The notes under the pieces: generated by a model
Told to the model about the DNA's origin: nothing
Seen by the model: the letters and a program-made list of their open reading frames with translations, nothing else
The model's database searches: none
Assembly (NCBI RefSeq): GCF_902500215.1
Contig: NZ_CABVOU010000029.1
Location: forward strand, 25,538 to 89,537
Source of the DNA: Halomonas lysinitropha
GTDB lineage: Bacteria; Pseudomonadota; Gammaproteobacteria; Pseudomonadales; Halomonadaceae
Length of the DNA: 64,000 bases
Reading direction: 5' to 3'
In this document: positions 27,632 to 38,094 of the stretch, piece by piece
Layout: the number at the start of each line of letters is the position of its first letter
Position numbering within the stretch: position 1 is the first letter of the stretch
Program-made: the position numbers and the translations under genes

Positions 27632-27882
27632 TGCAGGAGTGACAAAAGGCTCCTCCCTGCCTCGGGAAGTTGGCGGCAGGGTTGAATTCTCTCCTACTAT
27701 CACCACATAGGATCAAGCGCCGATGAATGGCGTAACCAGACAACCTAACACACCTGAATGACCGCGCAAATACACCGAACTGGCAGAAAGGTGGTTTCGC
27801 CCGCTATACTGTTCGGCTTATCGAGTTTTTACCGCCTCAGTGCTTCAGGTGCTTCATTCTTCTTCGTCGAGATAGGGTTTCT
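27632..27882 (+). other. dnaG-rpoD intercistronic region with possible rpoD promoter
   Basis: A 251-base spacer. It holds a weak hairpin CCCTGCC/GGCAGGG (27655-27661 with 27675-27681, 13-base loop, no T run) and a -10-like TATACT at 27805-27810 without a convincing -35. Internal rpoD promoters, including a heat-shock one in E. coli, are known here. I cannot identify a sigma-32 promoter by eye. Confidence 0.4.
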
Positions 27883-29724
<1,842 letters not shown>

Positions 29725-29760
29725 TGGCGTAACGGATAGGGTATCCCCTTGCCTCAAATG

Positions 29761-29793
29761 ACGAGCCCTGCAGGCGCTGCCTGCAGGGCTCGT
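29761..29793. terminator. Terminator hairpin after rpoD (convergent)
   Basis: A perfect 15-bp stem, ACGAGCCCTGCAGGC with its complement GCCTGCAGGGCTCGT, and a GCT loop. There is no good T run on either strand, but position and stability fit termination of the rpoD transcript and of the facing gene. Confidence 0.7.
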
Positions 29794-29837
29794 TGCATTG
29801 CGAGCGGGAGCGTGGCGTGTACCGGGAGGGAAGTCCG

Positions 29838-30464
29838 TCAGCCGGCGCGACGCGCCAGGGCCCAGTAGCGGGCCAGCAGGAGTAGCTCGATCATGGCGAT
29901 CAGGATCAGCGCATAGCCGAAGAGTTCCACCACTTCCTCGGCGGCATCCTTGAAGGTGCGCACATAGTTCCGATCGAGAATGGCTTCCCACATCTTGCCG
30001 CGGCCATACAGGCGCGAGAATACATAGGTGGTCAGGAAGCCGGCGGCGAACAGGCCGAAGGAGAGGCTGTTGGCGTAGCCCGCGAACTGCTCGGCGAAGG
30101 CCCGGCGGTGACGGATCACGCTGTAGAGGCTGGGCAGGATGATCAGCGCCACCAGCAGTTGCCAGGCCCCGTCGAAGACGTGGGCATCAAGGTGGGCATC
30201 CTGCTCGCGAACCAGCGAGCTGGCCACGAAGGCCAGCAGCAGCAGACTGACCTGCGGCAGTTCGCGAAGACCAAACCTCACATAGAGCAGCAGCAGCGTC
30301 GAGAGGGCCAGCAGGCCTGTCTGGGCTAGCTCGGTGAAGCCCCGTTCCGAGAATCGGCCCTCAGGCAAGTAGAGGGCTTCGTAGTAGACCCCCTGGGCGA
30401 TGGCGGCTACCAGGAAGATATACAGTGTGGCCCTCAGGCAGGTGGCGGCGAAGCCAATCGACAT
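29838..30464 (-). CDS. Hypothetical integral membrane protein
   Basis: Protein of 208 residues with about five or six hydrophobic segments (ATLYIFLVAAIAQGVYYEAL, TGLLALSTLLLLYV, LLLLAFVASSLV, LLVALIILPSLYSVI, FAAGFLTTYVFS, ALILIAMIELLLLA). A charged loop SRLYGRGKMWEAILDRNYVR precedes the last helix. I do not recognise the family. The start was taken at ATG 30464 because GAAGAG lies eight bases before it; ATG 30482 or TTG 30500 would add 6 or 12 residues. Transcribed toward rpoD; the LysR gene on the same strand ends 66 bases upstream. Confidence 0.6.
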   Translation of the reverse strand: MSIGFAATCLRATLYIFLVAAIAQGVYYEALYLPEGRFSERGFTELAQTGLLALSTLLLLYVRFGLRELPQVSLLLLAFVASSLVREQDAHLDAHVFDGAWQLLVALIILPSLYSVIRHRRAFAEQFAGYANSLSFGLFAAGFLTTYVFSRLYGRGKMWEAILDRNYVRTFKDAAEEVVELFGYALILIAMIELLLLARYWALARRAG

Positions 30465-30530
30465 GGGACGCTCTTCATTCATGCAGGGTATCTGGTTCAA
30501 GCCATTGTAGCGCCCCGGTCCTTGAAGTGC

Positions 30531-31469
30531 CTACTCGGCCGGAGCGCCTGTCGAGGCGCCCCGGCGTGCCTCCTCGACGATCCAGTCGTGCACCCCGGCT
30601 ACCCGACGGTCATCCAGGGCGCCCGGCGCATGCACGATGCCGTAGCGCATGCCGGTGGGCACCCGCTGGGCGAAAGGGGCGATCAGCGTTCCATTCTGCA
30701 GTTCCCCGCGTATCAGCGTCTGACGCGCGATGGCCACCCCCATGCCGGCGATGGCGGCCTCCATGGTCAAGTGGTTACGGTTGAACGTGTAGCCCCGTCG
30801 CAGGTTGAGGGGCGGAGCCTCGATAGCATCGAGGTAGCGCTCCCACTCGGCATGCTCGTGGCTTCCCCGCCAGGCGGTGACGTCGTGCAGCAGTGGATAC
30901 CAGGCCAGATCGGCCGGGTGGCGGAGAGGCGGGCGGCCCCGCAACAGGGAGGGGGCGCAGACCGGAAAGATGCGCTCTTCCATCAATGGGGTGATGGCGA
31001 GTCCCGGGACGTGGCCGTCATTGAGGTCGAGCGCCAGATCGAAATCCCCGTCGCGTAGCGAGAGACTGCTGTCCTCGGCCCTGACATGCAGCTCGATGTC
31101 GGGAAAGCGTGCCTGCAGCCGGGGCAGGCGCGGCATCAGCCACTTGTGCAGGAAGGAGGGCACAGAGCGCAGGCGAATCACCCCGCTCATCACCCCGCTG
31201 CGCAGTCGCCGCACCTCCAGCCCCACGGCCTGGTAGGCTTCGTCCACCACCGCGGCCAGTCGGCGACCCTCCTCGGTCAGCTCCAGCCGACGGGGCAGGC
31301 GGCGGAACAGCTTGAACCCCAGTCGCTCCTCCAGCTGCTTGATCTGCTGACTCACCGCCCCGGTGGTGACATTCAGCTCCTCCGCTGCCCGGGTGAAGGA
31401 GAGGTGACGGGCGCTGATGGCGAAGACCTTCAGCCAGGCGTGGGTCTGGGCGTGCAGAAGTCGGCTCAT
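30531..31469 (-). CDS. LysR-family regulator (GcvA-like), divergent from sdaA
   Basis: DNA-binding regulator of 312 residues. The N-terminal winged HTH reads FAISARHLSFTRAAEELNVT then TGAVSQQIKQLEERLGFKLF, closest to GcvA-type LysR proteins. The C-terminal effector domain begins around residue 95. It is transcribed away from sdaA with 168 bases between, and a 17-base palindrome there has the T-N11-A form LysR proteins prefer. It probably controls sdaA in response to serine or glycine; the effector is inferred. Confidence 0.88.
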   Translation of the reverse strand: MSRLLHAQTHAWLKVFAISARHLSFTRAAEELNVTTGAVSQQIKQLEERLGFKLFRRLPRRLELTEEGRRLAAVVDEAYQAVGLEVRRLRSGVMSGVIRLRSVPSFLHKWLMPRLPRLQARFPDIELHVRAEDSSLSLRDGDFDLALDLNDGHVPGLAITPLMEERIFPVCAPSLLRGRPPLRHPADLAWYPLLHDVTAWRGSHEHAEWERYLDAIEAPPLNLRRGYTFNRNHLTMEAAIAGMGVAIARQTLIRGELQNGTLIAPFAQRVPTGMRYGIVHAPGALDDRRVAGVHDWIVEEARRGASTGAPAE

Positions 31470-31565
31470 GGTTTAGTATGGCTATACTGTGGACAAGAGA
31501 TTGTGGTTTGTCATTGCGAGCGTGGCGCACCAGCATAGACTTGATACTAATGCGCGGCCAGCAAT

Positions 31566-31582
31566 GTTCAGTAACACTGAAC
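31566..31582 (+). promoter_or_regulatory. LysR-type operator candidate upstream of sdaA
   Basis: GTTCAGT-AAC-ACTGAAC is a perfect inverted repeat, and its core TCAGTAACACTGA fits the T-N11-A LysR box. It lies 55 bases before the sdaA ATG and next to the divergent LysR gene. Confidence 0.6.
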
Positions 31583-31637
31583 TGATGGCGGCTACACGGC
31601 GTCCAGGCCACCCAGTCAATCACGCGAGGCTTTTCCC

Positions 31638-33017
31638 ATGGCAATCAGTGTCTTCGACCTGTTCAAGATCGGCATCGGGCCTTCAAGCTCACACACCGTG
31701 GGCCCGATGGCGGCGGCCCATGATTTTCTCCAGGTGCTGAAGGGTCGCGACCTGCTTGAGCGTGTGACTCGCCTCGAGATTCATCTGCACGGCTCACTCT
31801 CCGCTACTGGCAAGGGCCACGGTACCGACCGGGCGGTGGTCATGGGCCTGATGGGTGAGCATCCGTCGCTCATCGACCCCTCCATCGTCACTTCTCGCAT
31901 CGAGACGCTGCTCGAGTCCCACTGTCTGCACCTTGATGGCCAGCAGTCGACTCCCTTCCACTGGACCCGGGACCTGCAGTGGCATGACGAGAGCCTGCCC
32001 TACCATCCCAACGCCCTGACCCTGGTCGCCCATGGCAACGGGCATATGCTCCATCGCAACGTCTACTACTCCGTGGGAGGAGGGTTCGTGGTCGACGAGG
32101 CTCAGGCGAGTTCCGGAGAGCTGGACAGCGACACCACGGCGCTGCCCTATGATTTCCATTCCGCCGCCGAGCTGATGGCGCTGTGCCGCATGCACGGCCT
32201 GCGCATCAGCGAGTTGATGCTGGAGAACGAGAAGGCATGGCGCAGCGAAGCTGAAGTGCGCGCCGGTCTGTGGAAGATCTGGCAGGCCATGCAGGCCTGC
32301 GTGCAGAAGGGGCTCGCCGTCGAGGGCGTGCTGCCCGGAGGGCTTGAGGTCCGGCGCCGGGCGGCATCACTGCACCGGCGACTGTTGGCCATGGATGGCG
32401 ATGAGAGCCTGATCGCCTCGACCTTCTCGGCCATGGACTGGGTCAACGTCTTCGCCCTGGCGGTGAACGAGGAGAACGCGGCCGGCGGTCGCATGGTCAC
32501 CGCCCCGACCAACGGCGCGGCGGGAATCATCCCGGCGGTGCTGCACTACTACATGAAGTTCCAGCCCGATGCCTGCGAGCGCGAAGTGGTGGACTTCCTG
32601 CTTACCGCCGGGGCCGTGGGCATCCTGTGCAAGAAGAATGCTTCAATTTCCGGTGCCGAGGTGGGGTGTCAGGGAGAGGTCGGCTCGGCTTGCGCCATGG
32701 CCGCCGCCGGTCTCGCCGAGGTGATGGGCGGCAGCGTGGGCCAGGTAGAGAATGCTGCCGAGATTGGCCTGGAGCACAACCTGGGGCTGACCTGCGACCC
32801 GATCGGTGGCCTGGTGCAGGTGCCCTGCATCGAGCGCAACGCCATTGCCTCGGTCAAGGCCATCAATGCCGCACGAATGGCGCTGCGCGGCGACGGCGAG
32901 CACTTCGTCTCCCTGGACCATGTCATTCGCACCATGCGTGATACCGGGGCCGACATGCAGGAGAAGTACAAGGAGACATCCCGCGGCGGCCTGGCTGTCA
33001 ATGCCATAGAGTGCTGA
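31638..33017 (+). CDS. sdaA: L-serine ammonia-lyase (iron-sulfur, single chain)
   Basis: Deaminates L-serine to pyruvate and ammonia with an oxygen-sensitive [4Fe-4S] cluster. It has 459 residues, close to E. coli SdaA. The N-terminal beta domain starts [20 protein letters not shown]. The alpha domain has [40 protein letters not shown] and [20 protein letters not shown], containing the cluster cysteines. Start ATG 31638. A strong terminator follows, so it is a single-gene unit under the divergent LysR. Confidence 0.96.
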   Translation: MAISVFDLFKIGIGPSSSHTVGPMAAAHDFLQVLKGRDLLERVTRLEIHLHGSLSATGKGHGTDRAVVMGLMGEHPSLIDPSIVTSRIETLLESHCLHLDGQQSTPFHWTRDLQWHDESLPYHPNALTLVAHGNGHMLHRNVYYSVGGGFVVDEAQASSGELDSDTTALPYDFHSAAELMALCRMHGLRISELMLENEKAWRSEAEVRAGLWKIWQAMQACVQKGLAVEGVLPGGLEVRRRAASLHRRLLAMDGDESLIASTFSAMDWVNVFALAVNEENAAGGRMVTAPTNGAAGIIPAVLHYYMKFQPDACEREVVDFLLTAGAVGILCKKNASISGAEVGCQGEVGSACAMAAAGLAEVMGGSVGQVENAAEIGLEHNLGLTCDPIGGLVQVPCIERNAIASVKAINAARMALRGDGEHFVSLDHVIRTMRDTGADMQEKYKETSRGGLAVNAIEC

Positions 33018-33053
33018 CGAACGCCGGGCAGGACCAGCCCGAGCAAGATCCGG

Positions 33054-33085
33054 CGCGATGCCCCGCAAGGGGTGTCGCGTTTTTT
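33054..33085 (+). terminator. Terminator of sdaA
   Basis: Stem CGCGATGCCCC with GGGGTGTCGCG (11 pairs, two G-U), GCAA loop, then six T. Confidence 0.9.
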
Positions 33086-33173
33086 GTTTGCAAGCTATTG
33101 ATCACGCGAGTGTCTACACCATTGGTCGAGTTCGGTGCTTCTCCTGTTGCCGTGTCGCGGTCAGTCCTCTAGC

Positions 33174-33187
33174 TTACGTTAACGTAA
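33174..33187 (+). promoter_or_regulatory. Perfect palindrome TTACGTTAACGTAA upstream of the ABC importer operon
   Basis: A 14-base perfect palindrome 83 bases before the first ABC gene, in the 185-base promoter region after the sdaA terminator. Its form resembles operators of MerR/TetR regulators of branched-chain amino acid catabolism (LiuR-type), from memory. No MerR or TetR gene is in the window, so the regulator is unknown. Confidence 0.55.
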
Positions 33188-33270
33188 AGTGTCATCCAGG
33201 CCTTCACTGCCGGAAACAACGACAACAGCATCCACGGCGGATCGCCCGAGCGATCCAGAGAGGACGAAAC

Positions 33271-34047
33271 ATGACCCAGGAGTTCATACTGGAAACTCGC
33301 GGGTTGACCAAGGAATTTCGCGGCTTCACCGCCGTGGACGACGTCAACCTGCAGGTTCGGGACGGGCATATCCATGCCCTGATCGGTCCCAACGGAGCCG
33401 GCAAGACCACTGTCTTCAACCTGCTTACCAAGTTTCTTCCGCCCACCCGCGGCGAGATTCTCTATCGCGGCAAGCCCATCACCAGCATGAAGGCCAACGA
33501 GATCGCCCGGCTGGGGCTGGTACGCTCCTTTCAGATTTCGGCGGTCTTCGCCCACATGACCGCCATGGAGAACGTGCGGGTGGCGCTGCAGCGCAAGCTG
33601 GGCACCTCCTTCCATTTCTGGAAATCCGAGAAGAGCCTCGATCACCTGAATGACCGCGCCCTGGAACTCCTCGAGGAGGTGGGGCTGCGCGAGTACGCCG
33701 ATGTGCTCACCGTCGAGATGCCGTATGGACGAAAGCGGGCGCTGGAGGTAGCGACCACCCTGGCTCTGGAGCCCACGCTGATGCTGCTCGACGAGCCCAC
33801 CCAGGGGATGGGCGCGGAAGACGTCGACCGCATTGTCGAACTGATTCGGCGCGTCTCGAAAGGCCGTACCGTGCTGATGGTGGAGCATAACCTCAGCGTG
33901 GTCAGCCGGCTGTGCGACCGCATCACCGTGCTGGCGCGCGGTAGCGTGCTGGCCGAAGGCGACTACCAGGAGGTATCGCGCAACCCCTTGGTGCGCGAGG
34001 CCTATATGGGCAGTGATGCGGCAGAAGAAGAGGAGGCCAGCGCATGA
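33271..34047 (+). CDS. Branched-chain/amide-type ABC importer ATPase 1 (LivG-like)
   Basis: ATP-binding subunit of 258 residues for a hydrophobic-amino-acid/urea/amide transporter. Walker A IGPNGAGKTTVFNLLT; an ABC signature degenerate at VEMPYGRKRALEVATTLA; Walker B LMLLDEPTQGM; switch His in MVEHN. The start at ATG 33271 follows GAGAGGACG; upstream in-frame codons have no homology. Unlike E. coli liv, the two ATPases come first in the operon. The stop overlaps the next gene by four bases. Confidence 0.93.
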   Translation: MTQEFILETRGLTKEFRGFTAVDDVNLQVRDGHIHALIGPNGAGKTTVFNLLTKFLPPTRGEILYRGKPITSMKANEIARLGLVRSFQISAVFAHMTAMENVRVALQRKLGTSFHFWKSEKSLDHLNDRALELLEEVGLREYADVLTVEMPYGRKRALEVATTLALEPTLMLLDEPTQGMGAEDVDRIVELIRRVSKGRTVLMVEHNLSVVSRLCDRITVLARGSVLAEGDYQEVSRNPLVREAYMGSDAAEEEEASA

Positions 34048-34790
34048 GCCAGGCGGCCGAGGCGATCACCGAGTATCACGACCATGACGGTGCCGAGATG
34101 CTGCGGGTCAGCGACCTGCACGCCTTCTACGGCGAGTCGCATATCCTTCACGGCGTCGATTTCGACGTGAAGCGTGGCGAGCTTGTGACCCTGCTGGGGC
34201 GCAATGGCGCCGGGCGCAGCACCACCCTCAAGTCGATCATGAACATGGTCGGTCGACGCACCGGCTCAATCATGATCAACGGCAACGAGACCCTGGGCAT
34301 GAAGCCCCACCACATACCGCGGCTGGGCATCGGCTACTGCCCCGAGGAGCGCGGCATCTTCGCCAGCCTCGACGTCGAGGAGAACCTGCTGCTGCCGCCC
34401 ACGGTGCGCTCCGGCGGGATGTCCATCGACGAGATCTACGCGATGTTTCCCAACCTCTACGAGCGGCGCCGCAGCCAGGGCACGCGGCTCTCCGGGGGCG
34501 AGCAGCAGATGCTGGCCATGGCGCGCATCCTGCGTACCGGTGCCCGGTTGCTGCTGCTCGACGAGATCACCGAGGGACTGGCCCCGGTCATCGTCCAGAC
34601 GCTGGGTGAGGTGCTGGTCAAGCTCAAGGAGCGTGGCATGACCGTCGTGCTGGTGGAGCAGAATTTCCGCTTCGCCGCGCCGCTGGCCGATCGCCACTTC
34701 GTGATGGAACACGGCCGTATCATCGAGGAGATCAGTGCCGCCGAGCTGCCTTCGCGGCGCGAGCACCTCAACTCCCTGCTGGGGGTATGA
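34044..34790 (+). CDS. Branched-chain/amide-type ABC importer ATPase 2 (LivF-like, Arg in Walker A)
   Basis: Second ATP-binding subunit, 248 residues. The Walker A reads GRNGAGRSTT, so the usual catalytic Lys is Arg (R58, codon 34215-34217). The remaining motifs are intact: signature RLSGGEQQMLAMARIL, Walker B LLLLDEITEGLAP, and VLVEQN. From memory, an Arg here occurs in other members of this LivF-like subfamily, so it may be normal rather than a lesion. Coupled to the upstream ATPase (ATGA). Confidence 0.92.
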   Translation: MSQAAEAITEYHDHDGAEMLRVSDLHAFYGESHILHGVDFDVKRGELVTLLGRNGAGRSTTLKSIMNMVGRRTGSIMINGNETLGMKPHHIPRLGIGYCPEERGIFASLDVEENLLLPPTVRSGGMSIDEIYAMFPNLYERRRSQGTRLSGGEQQMLAMARILRTGARLLLLDEITEGLAPVIVQTLGEVLVKLKERGMTVVLVEQNFRFAAPLADRHFVMEHGRIIEEISAAELPSRREHLNSLLGV

Positions 34791-34881
34791 CGGCGAGCCG
34801 TCCTCCCTGCAGTTCATCCACCGCAATGCAACGCGCATCCACAACAAAACCAGCCCCTTCCGGGGCCACGGAGATGAGACA

Positions 34882-36102
34882 ATGACCTTCAACAAGAAGA
34901 CACTTGCCAGCAGCATCGCCCTCGCCGCCGCTACCCTGATGGCCAGCGGTGTTCAGGCGCAGATGAGTGATGATGAAGTCCGCATCGGCTACCTGGCCGA
35001 CATGTCCGGCACCTACCGGGATCTCGCCGGTCCCGGTGGTCTCGAGGCCCTGATGATGGCCGTCGAGGATTTCGGCGGTGAGGTCAACGGCGTACCCATC
35101 GACGTGTTCAGCGCCGATGACCGCAACAGTGCCGACGTGGGCGCCAACACCGTGCGTGGCTGGTTCGACGAGGAAAATGTCGACCTGGTGGCCGGCATGG
35201 TGGCCTCCTCGGTCTCCATCGCCGTGACCAAGCTGCTCGAGGAGAACGATGGTCTGGGGATCATCTCCGGTTCGGCGGCCTCCAGCATCACCAATGAGCA
35301 CTGCACCCCGAACCACATCCACTGGGTCTATGACACCTACCCGCTGGCCAACGGTACCGCCAAGGCGGTGGTCGAGCAGGGCGGCAAAACCTGGTTCATG
35401 CTCACCGCCGACTACGCCTTCGGCCACGCCCTGGAAGGCGACGTGACCAAGGTGGTGGAAGAGAACGGCGGCGAGATCGTCGACACCATCCGTCACCCCT
35501 TCCCGACCAACGACTTCTCGTCCTATATCCTGCAGGCTCAAGGCTCCGGTGCTGACATCATCGGCCTGGCGAATGCCGGTTCCGACACCGTCAACGCCAT
35601 CACCACCGCCAGCCAGTTCGGCGTGGTCCAGGGGGGGCAGCAGCTCGCCGGCCTGCTGATCTTCCTCAACGACGTCCATGCCATGGGTCTCGAAGATACC
35701 CAGGGTCTGCTGCTCACCACCGGCTGGTACTGGGACATGGATGACCAGGCCCGCGAGTGGTCCGAGCGCTATTACGAACGCACCGAGCGCATGCCGACCA
35801 TGGTGCAGGCGGGTATCTACTCCAGCACCATGCACTATCTGGAAACCGTGGCTGAGGCGGGTACCGACGACCCCGAGACCATTCGTGCGGCCATGGCCGA
35901 GCGCCCGGTGGAAGACTTCTTCGCGCGCAACGGCTATATCCGCGAGGATGGCCGCATGGTTCACGACATGTACCTCGCCCAGGTGAAGTCTCCGGAGGAG
36001 TCCACCGGCGAGTGGGATCTCTACGACATCCAGGCCACCATTCCTGCCGAGGAGGCCTATCGGCCGCTCTCCGAGAGCCAGTGCGATCTGGTCAACAACT
36101 GA
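34882..36102 (+). CDS. ABC importer periplasmic substrate-binding protein (LivK/PBP1 type)
   Basis: Exported binding protein of 406 residues with a Sec signal peptide (IALAAATLMASGVQAQ, cleavage near 26). The type I periplasmic fold begins VRIGYLADMSGTYRDLAGPG, with SADDRNSADVGANTVRGWFD and FMLTADYAFGHALEGDV. It belongs to the branched-chain amino acid/amide/urea group; ligand not assignable by eye. Start ATG 34882, with GGAGATGAG upstream; a longer frame overlapping the previous gene is rejected. A hairpin after its stop may raise its mRNA over the permeases. Confidence 0.92.
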   Translation: MTFNKKTLASSIALAAATLMASGVQAQMSDDEVRIGYLADMSGTYRDLAGPGGLEALMMAVEDFGGEVNGVPIDVFSADDRNSADVGANTVRGWFDEENVDLVAGMVASSVSIAVTKLLEENDGLGIISGSAASSITNEHCTPNHIHWVYDTYPLANGTAKAVVEQGGKTWFMLTADYAFGHALEGDVTKVVEENGGEIVDTIRHPFPTNDFSSYILQAQGSGADIIGLANAGSDTVNAITTASQFGVVQGGQQLAGLLIFLNDVHAMGLEDTQGLLLTTGWYWDMDDQAREWSERYYERTERMPTMVQAGIYSSTMHYLETVAEAGTDDPETIRAAMAERPVEDFFARNGYIREDGRMVHDMYLAQVKSPEESTGEWDLYDIQATIPAEEAYRPLSESQCDLVNN

Positions 36103-36116
36103 GCACGGCTGGAACC

Positions 36117-36138
36117 GGCGGCGGCTTCGGCCGCCGCC
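36117..36138 (+). terminator. UUCG-capped hairpin between binding protein and permease genes
   Basis: Perfect 9-bp stem GGCGGCGGC/GCCGCCGCC with a TTCG loop and no T run. More likely an mRNA-stabilising or attenuating hairpin that favours binding-protein expression than a full terminator. Confidence 0.6.
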
Positions 36139-36160
36139 TCTGTGAGGGGAGGTCCATGAC

Positions 36161-37048
36161 ATGACAATGATTTTCGGGGTGCCGTTGGCGGTGTTCATGG
36201 GCCAGCTGATGCTGGGCCTGATCAACGGTGCCTTCTACGCACTGCTCAGCCTGGGGCTGGCGGTGATCTTCGGCCTGCTGAAGATCGTCAACTTCGCCCA
36301 TGGCGCCCAGTACATGCTGGGCGCCTTCGCCGCCCTGCTGGGCCTGCAGTATCTGGGACTCAACTACTGGGTGGCGCTGCTGGTCGTGCCCCTGGTAGTG
36401 GGCGGGCTGGGTATGCTGATCGAACGCACCCTGCTGCGGCGTATCGCCCATCTCGACCATCTCTACGGGCTGCTGCTCACCTTTGGTCTGGCACTGATCT
36501 TCGAGGGTACCCTGATCAACTTCTTCGGCGTGTCGGGCTCGAGCTACCCGACACCCACCGCCCTTGAGGGCGGCCTCAACCTGGGCTTCATGTTCCTGCC
36601 CACCTATCGCGCCTGGGTGCTGGTGGCGGCGCTGGTGGTCTGCCTGGGAACCTGGTTCATCATCGAGCGGACTCGCCTGGGGGCCTACCTGCGGGCCGGT
36701 ACCGAGAACTCGGCGCTGATGCAGGCCTTCGGGGTCAACGTACCGCTGCTGATCACCCTGACCTACGGTTTCGGCGTGGCGCTGGCGGCCTTCGCCGGTG
36801 TGCTGGCCGCCCCGCTCTATCCGGTGTCACCGACCATGGGCTCGAGCCTGCTGATCGTGGTCTTCGCCGTGGTGGTGATCGGCGGCATGGGCTCCATCCT
36901 GGGGGCTATCCTCACTGGCCTGTCCATGGGCCTGATCGAGGGCCTCACCAAGGTCTATTACCCCGAGGCCGCCAACACCGTGATCTTCCTGGTGATGATC
37001 CTGGTACTGCTGCTGCGCCCCTCGGGACTCTTCGGCAAGGAGGCATGA
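36161..37048 (+). CDS. ABC importer permease 1 (LivH-like)
   Basis: Membrane permease of 295 residues, about eight spans, BPD_transp_2 family. Typical stretches: LMLGLINGAFYALLSLGLAV, IFGLLKIVNFAHGAQYMLGA near the N-terminus, and the cytoplasmic loop RAGTENSALMQAFGVNVPLL. ATG 36161 has GAGGGGAGG upstream. Followed after four bases by the second permease. Confidence 0.94.
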   Translation: MTMIFGVPLAVFMGQLMLGLINGAFYALLSLGLAVIFGLLKIVNFAHGAQYMLGAFAALLGLQYLGLNYWVALLVVPLVVGGLGMLIERTLLRRIAHLDHLYGLLLTFGLALIFEGTLINFFGVSGSSYPTPTALEGGLNLGFMFLPTYRAWVLVAALVVCLGTWFIIERTRLGAYLRAGTENSALMQAFGVNVPLLITLTYGFGVALAAFAGVLAAPLYPVSPTMGSSLLIVVFAVVVIGGMGSILGAILTGLSMGLIEGLTKVYYPEAANTVIFLVMILVLLLRPSGLFGKEA

Positions 37049-37052
37049 CATC

Positions 37053-38036
37053 ATGTCCGCAACCCAGACCCTGACGCCGGCCATGCAGCGGCAGCGCAAC
37101 GCCCGGCTGCGTCGCAACACCCTCTATCTGGTGCTGATCGCCATCGCGCTTGTCGCGCCCTTCGTGGCCTACCCGGTGTTCCTGATGAAGGTGCTGTGCT
37201 TCGCGCTGTTCGCCTGCGCCTTCAACCTGCTGCTCGGCTATGCCGGCCTGCTCTCCTTCGGGCATGCGGCCTTCCTGGCCACCGGCGGCTACTTCACCGG
37301 CATCATGCTGGCGAGCTACCCGGGGTTGACCCCGGAGCTGGGCATCCTGATCGGCACCCTCGCCGCCGTGGTGCTCGGCACCTTCTTCGGGGTGCTGGCG
37401 ATCCGCCGCCAGGGCATCTATTTCGCCATGGTGACCCTGGCCCTGGCGCAGTTGATGTTCTTCTTCTTCATCCAGGCGCCCTTCACCGGCGGCGAGGACG
37501 GCCTGCACGGCGTACCGCGGGGCGAGCTGTTCGGGCTGATCAGCCTCTCCGACAACCTCAGCATGTACTACTTCGTGCTGGCGGTGTTCGTGATCGGCTT
37601 CGCCATCATCCAGCGCACCGTGCACTCGCCCTACGGGCAGGTGCTCAAGGCGATTCGTGAGAACGAGCCGCGCGCCGTCTCGCTGGGCTACAACGTCGAC
37701 GCCTACAAGCTGGTGGCCTTCGTGCTCTCCGCGGGCCTGGCCGGCCTGGCGGGCTCCACCAAGACGGTGGTCTTCCAGCTGGCCTCGCTCACCGACGCCC
37801 ATTGGCACATGTCCGGCGAGGTGATCCTGATGACCCTGCTGGGCGGGGTGGGCACCCTGTTCGGCCCCTTGGTGGGCGCCGGCCTGGTGGTCAGCCTCCA
37901 GACCCAGCTGGCTCAGTCGCCGTTGGGCAACTGGGTGAGCGTGATCCTTGGCCTGATCTTCGTGATCTGCGTGCTGAGCTTCCGCAGCGGCATCGTCGGC
38001 GAGGTCCAGAAGATGGTGCGCAAGAACTTCAAGTAG
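37053..38036 (+). CDS. ABC importer permease 2 (LivM-like)
   Basis: Membrane permease of 327 residues of the BPD_transp_2 family, about nine or ten spans. Has LCFALFACAFNLLLGYAGLL, SFGHAAFLATGGYFTGIML and the loop VLKAIRENEPRAVSLGYNVD, all typical of LivM. AAGGAGG at 37038-37044 serves as ribosome binding site. Last gene of the five-gene importer; a bidirectional terminator follows. Confidence 0.94.
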   Translation: MSATQTLTPAMQRQRNARLRRNTLYLVLIAIALVAPFVAYPVFLMKVLCFALFACAFNLLLGYAGLLSFGHAAFLATGGYFTGIMLASYPGLTPELGILIGTLAAVVLGTFFGVLAIRRQGIYFAMVTLALAQLMFFFFIQAPFTGGEDGLHGVPRGELFGLISLSDNLSMYYFVLAVFVIGFAIIQRTVHSPYGQVLKAIRENEPRAVSLGYNVDAYKLVAFVLSAGLAGLAGSTKTVVFQLASLTDAHWHMSGEVILMTLLGGVGTLFGPLVGAGLVVSLQTQLAQSPLGNWVSVILGLIFVICVLSFRSGIVGEVQKMVRKNFK

Positions 38037-38051
38037 TCTTGTATGGCCAGA

Positions 38052-38086
38052 ACGACAACGGGCGCCCCAGAGGCGCCCGTTGTCGT
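38052..38086. terminator. Bidirectional terminator between the ABC operon and LysR gene
   Basis: Perfect 15-bp stem ACGACAACGGGCGCC with GGCGCCCGTTGTCGT, five-base loop, between convergent genes. T-rich (CTT) on the plus side. Confidence 0.85.
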
Positions 38087-38094
38087 CTTGGGGC

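Noticed and set aside
32643..33068. Minus-strand frames opposite sdaA.
   Set aside because: Antisense shadows; sdaA is full length with cluster cysteines and a terminator.
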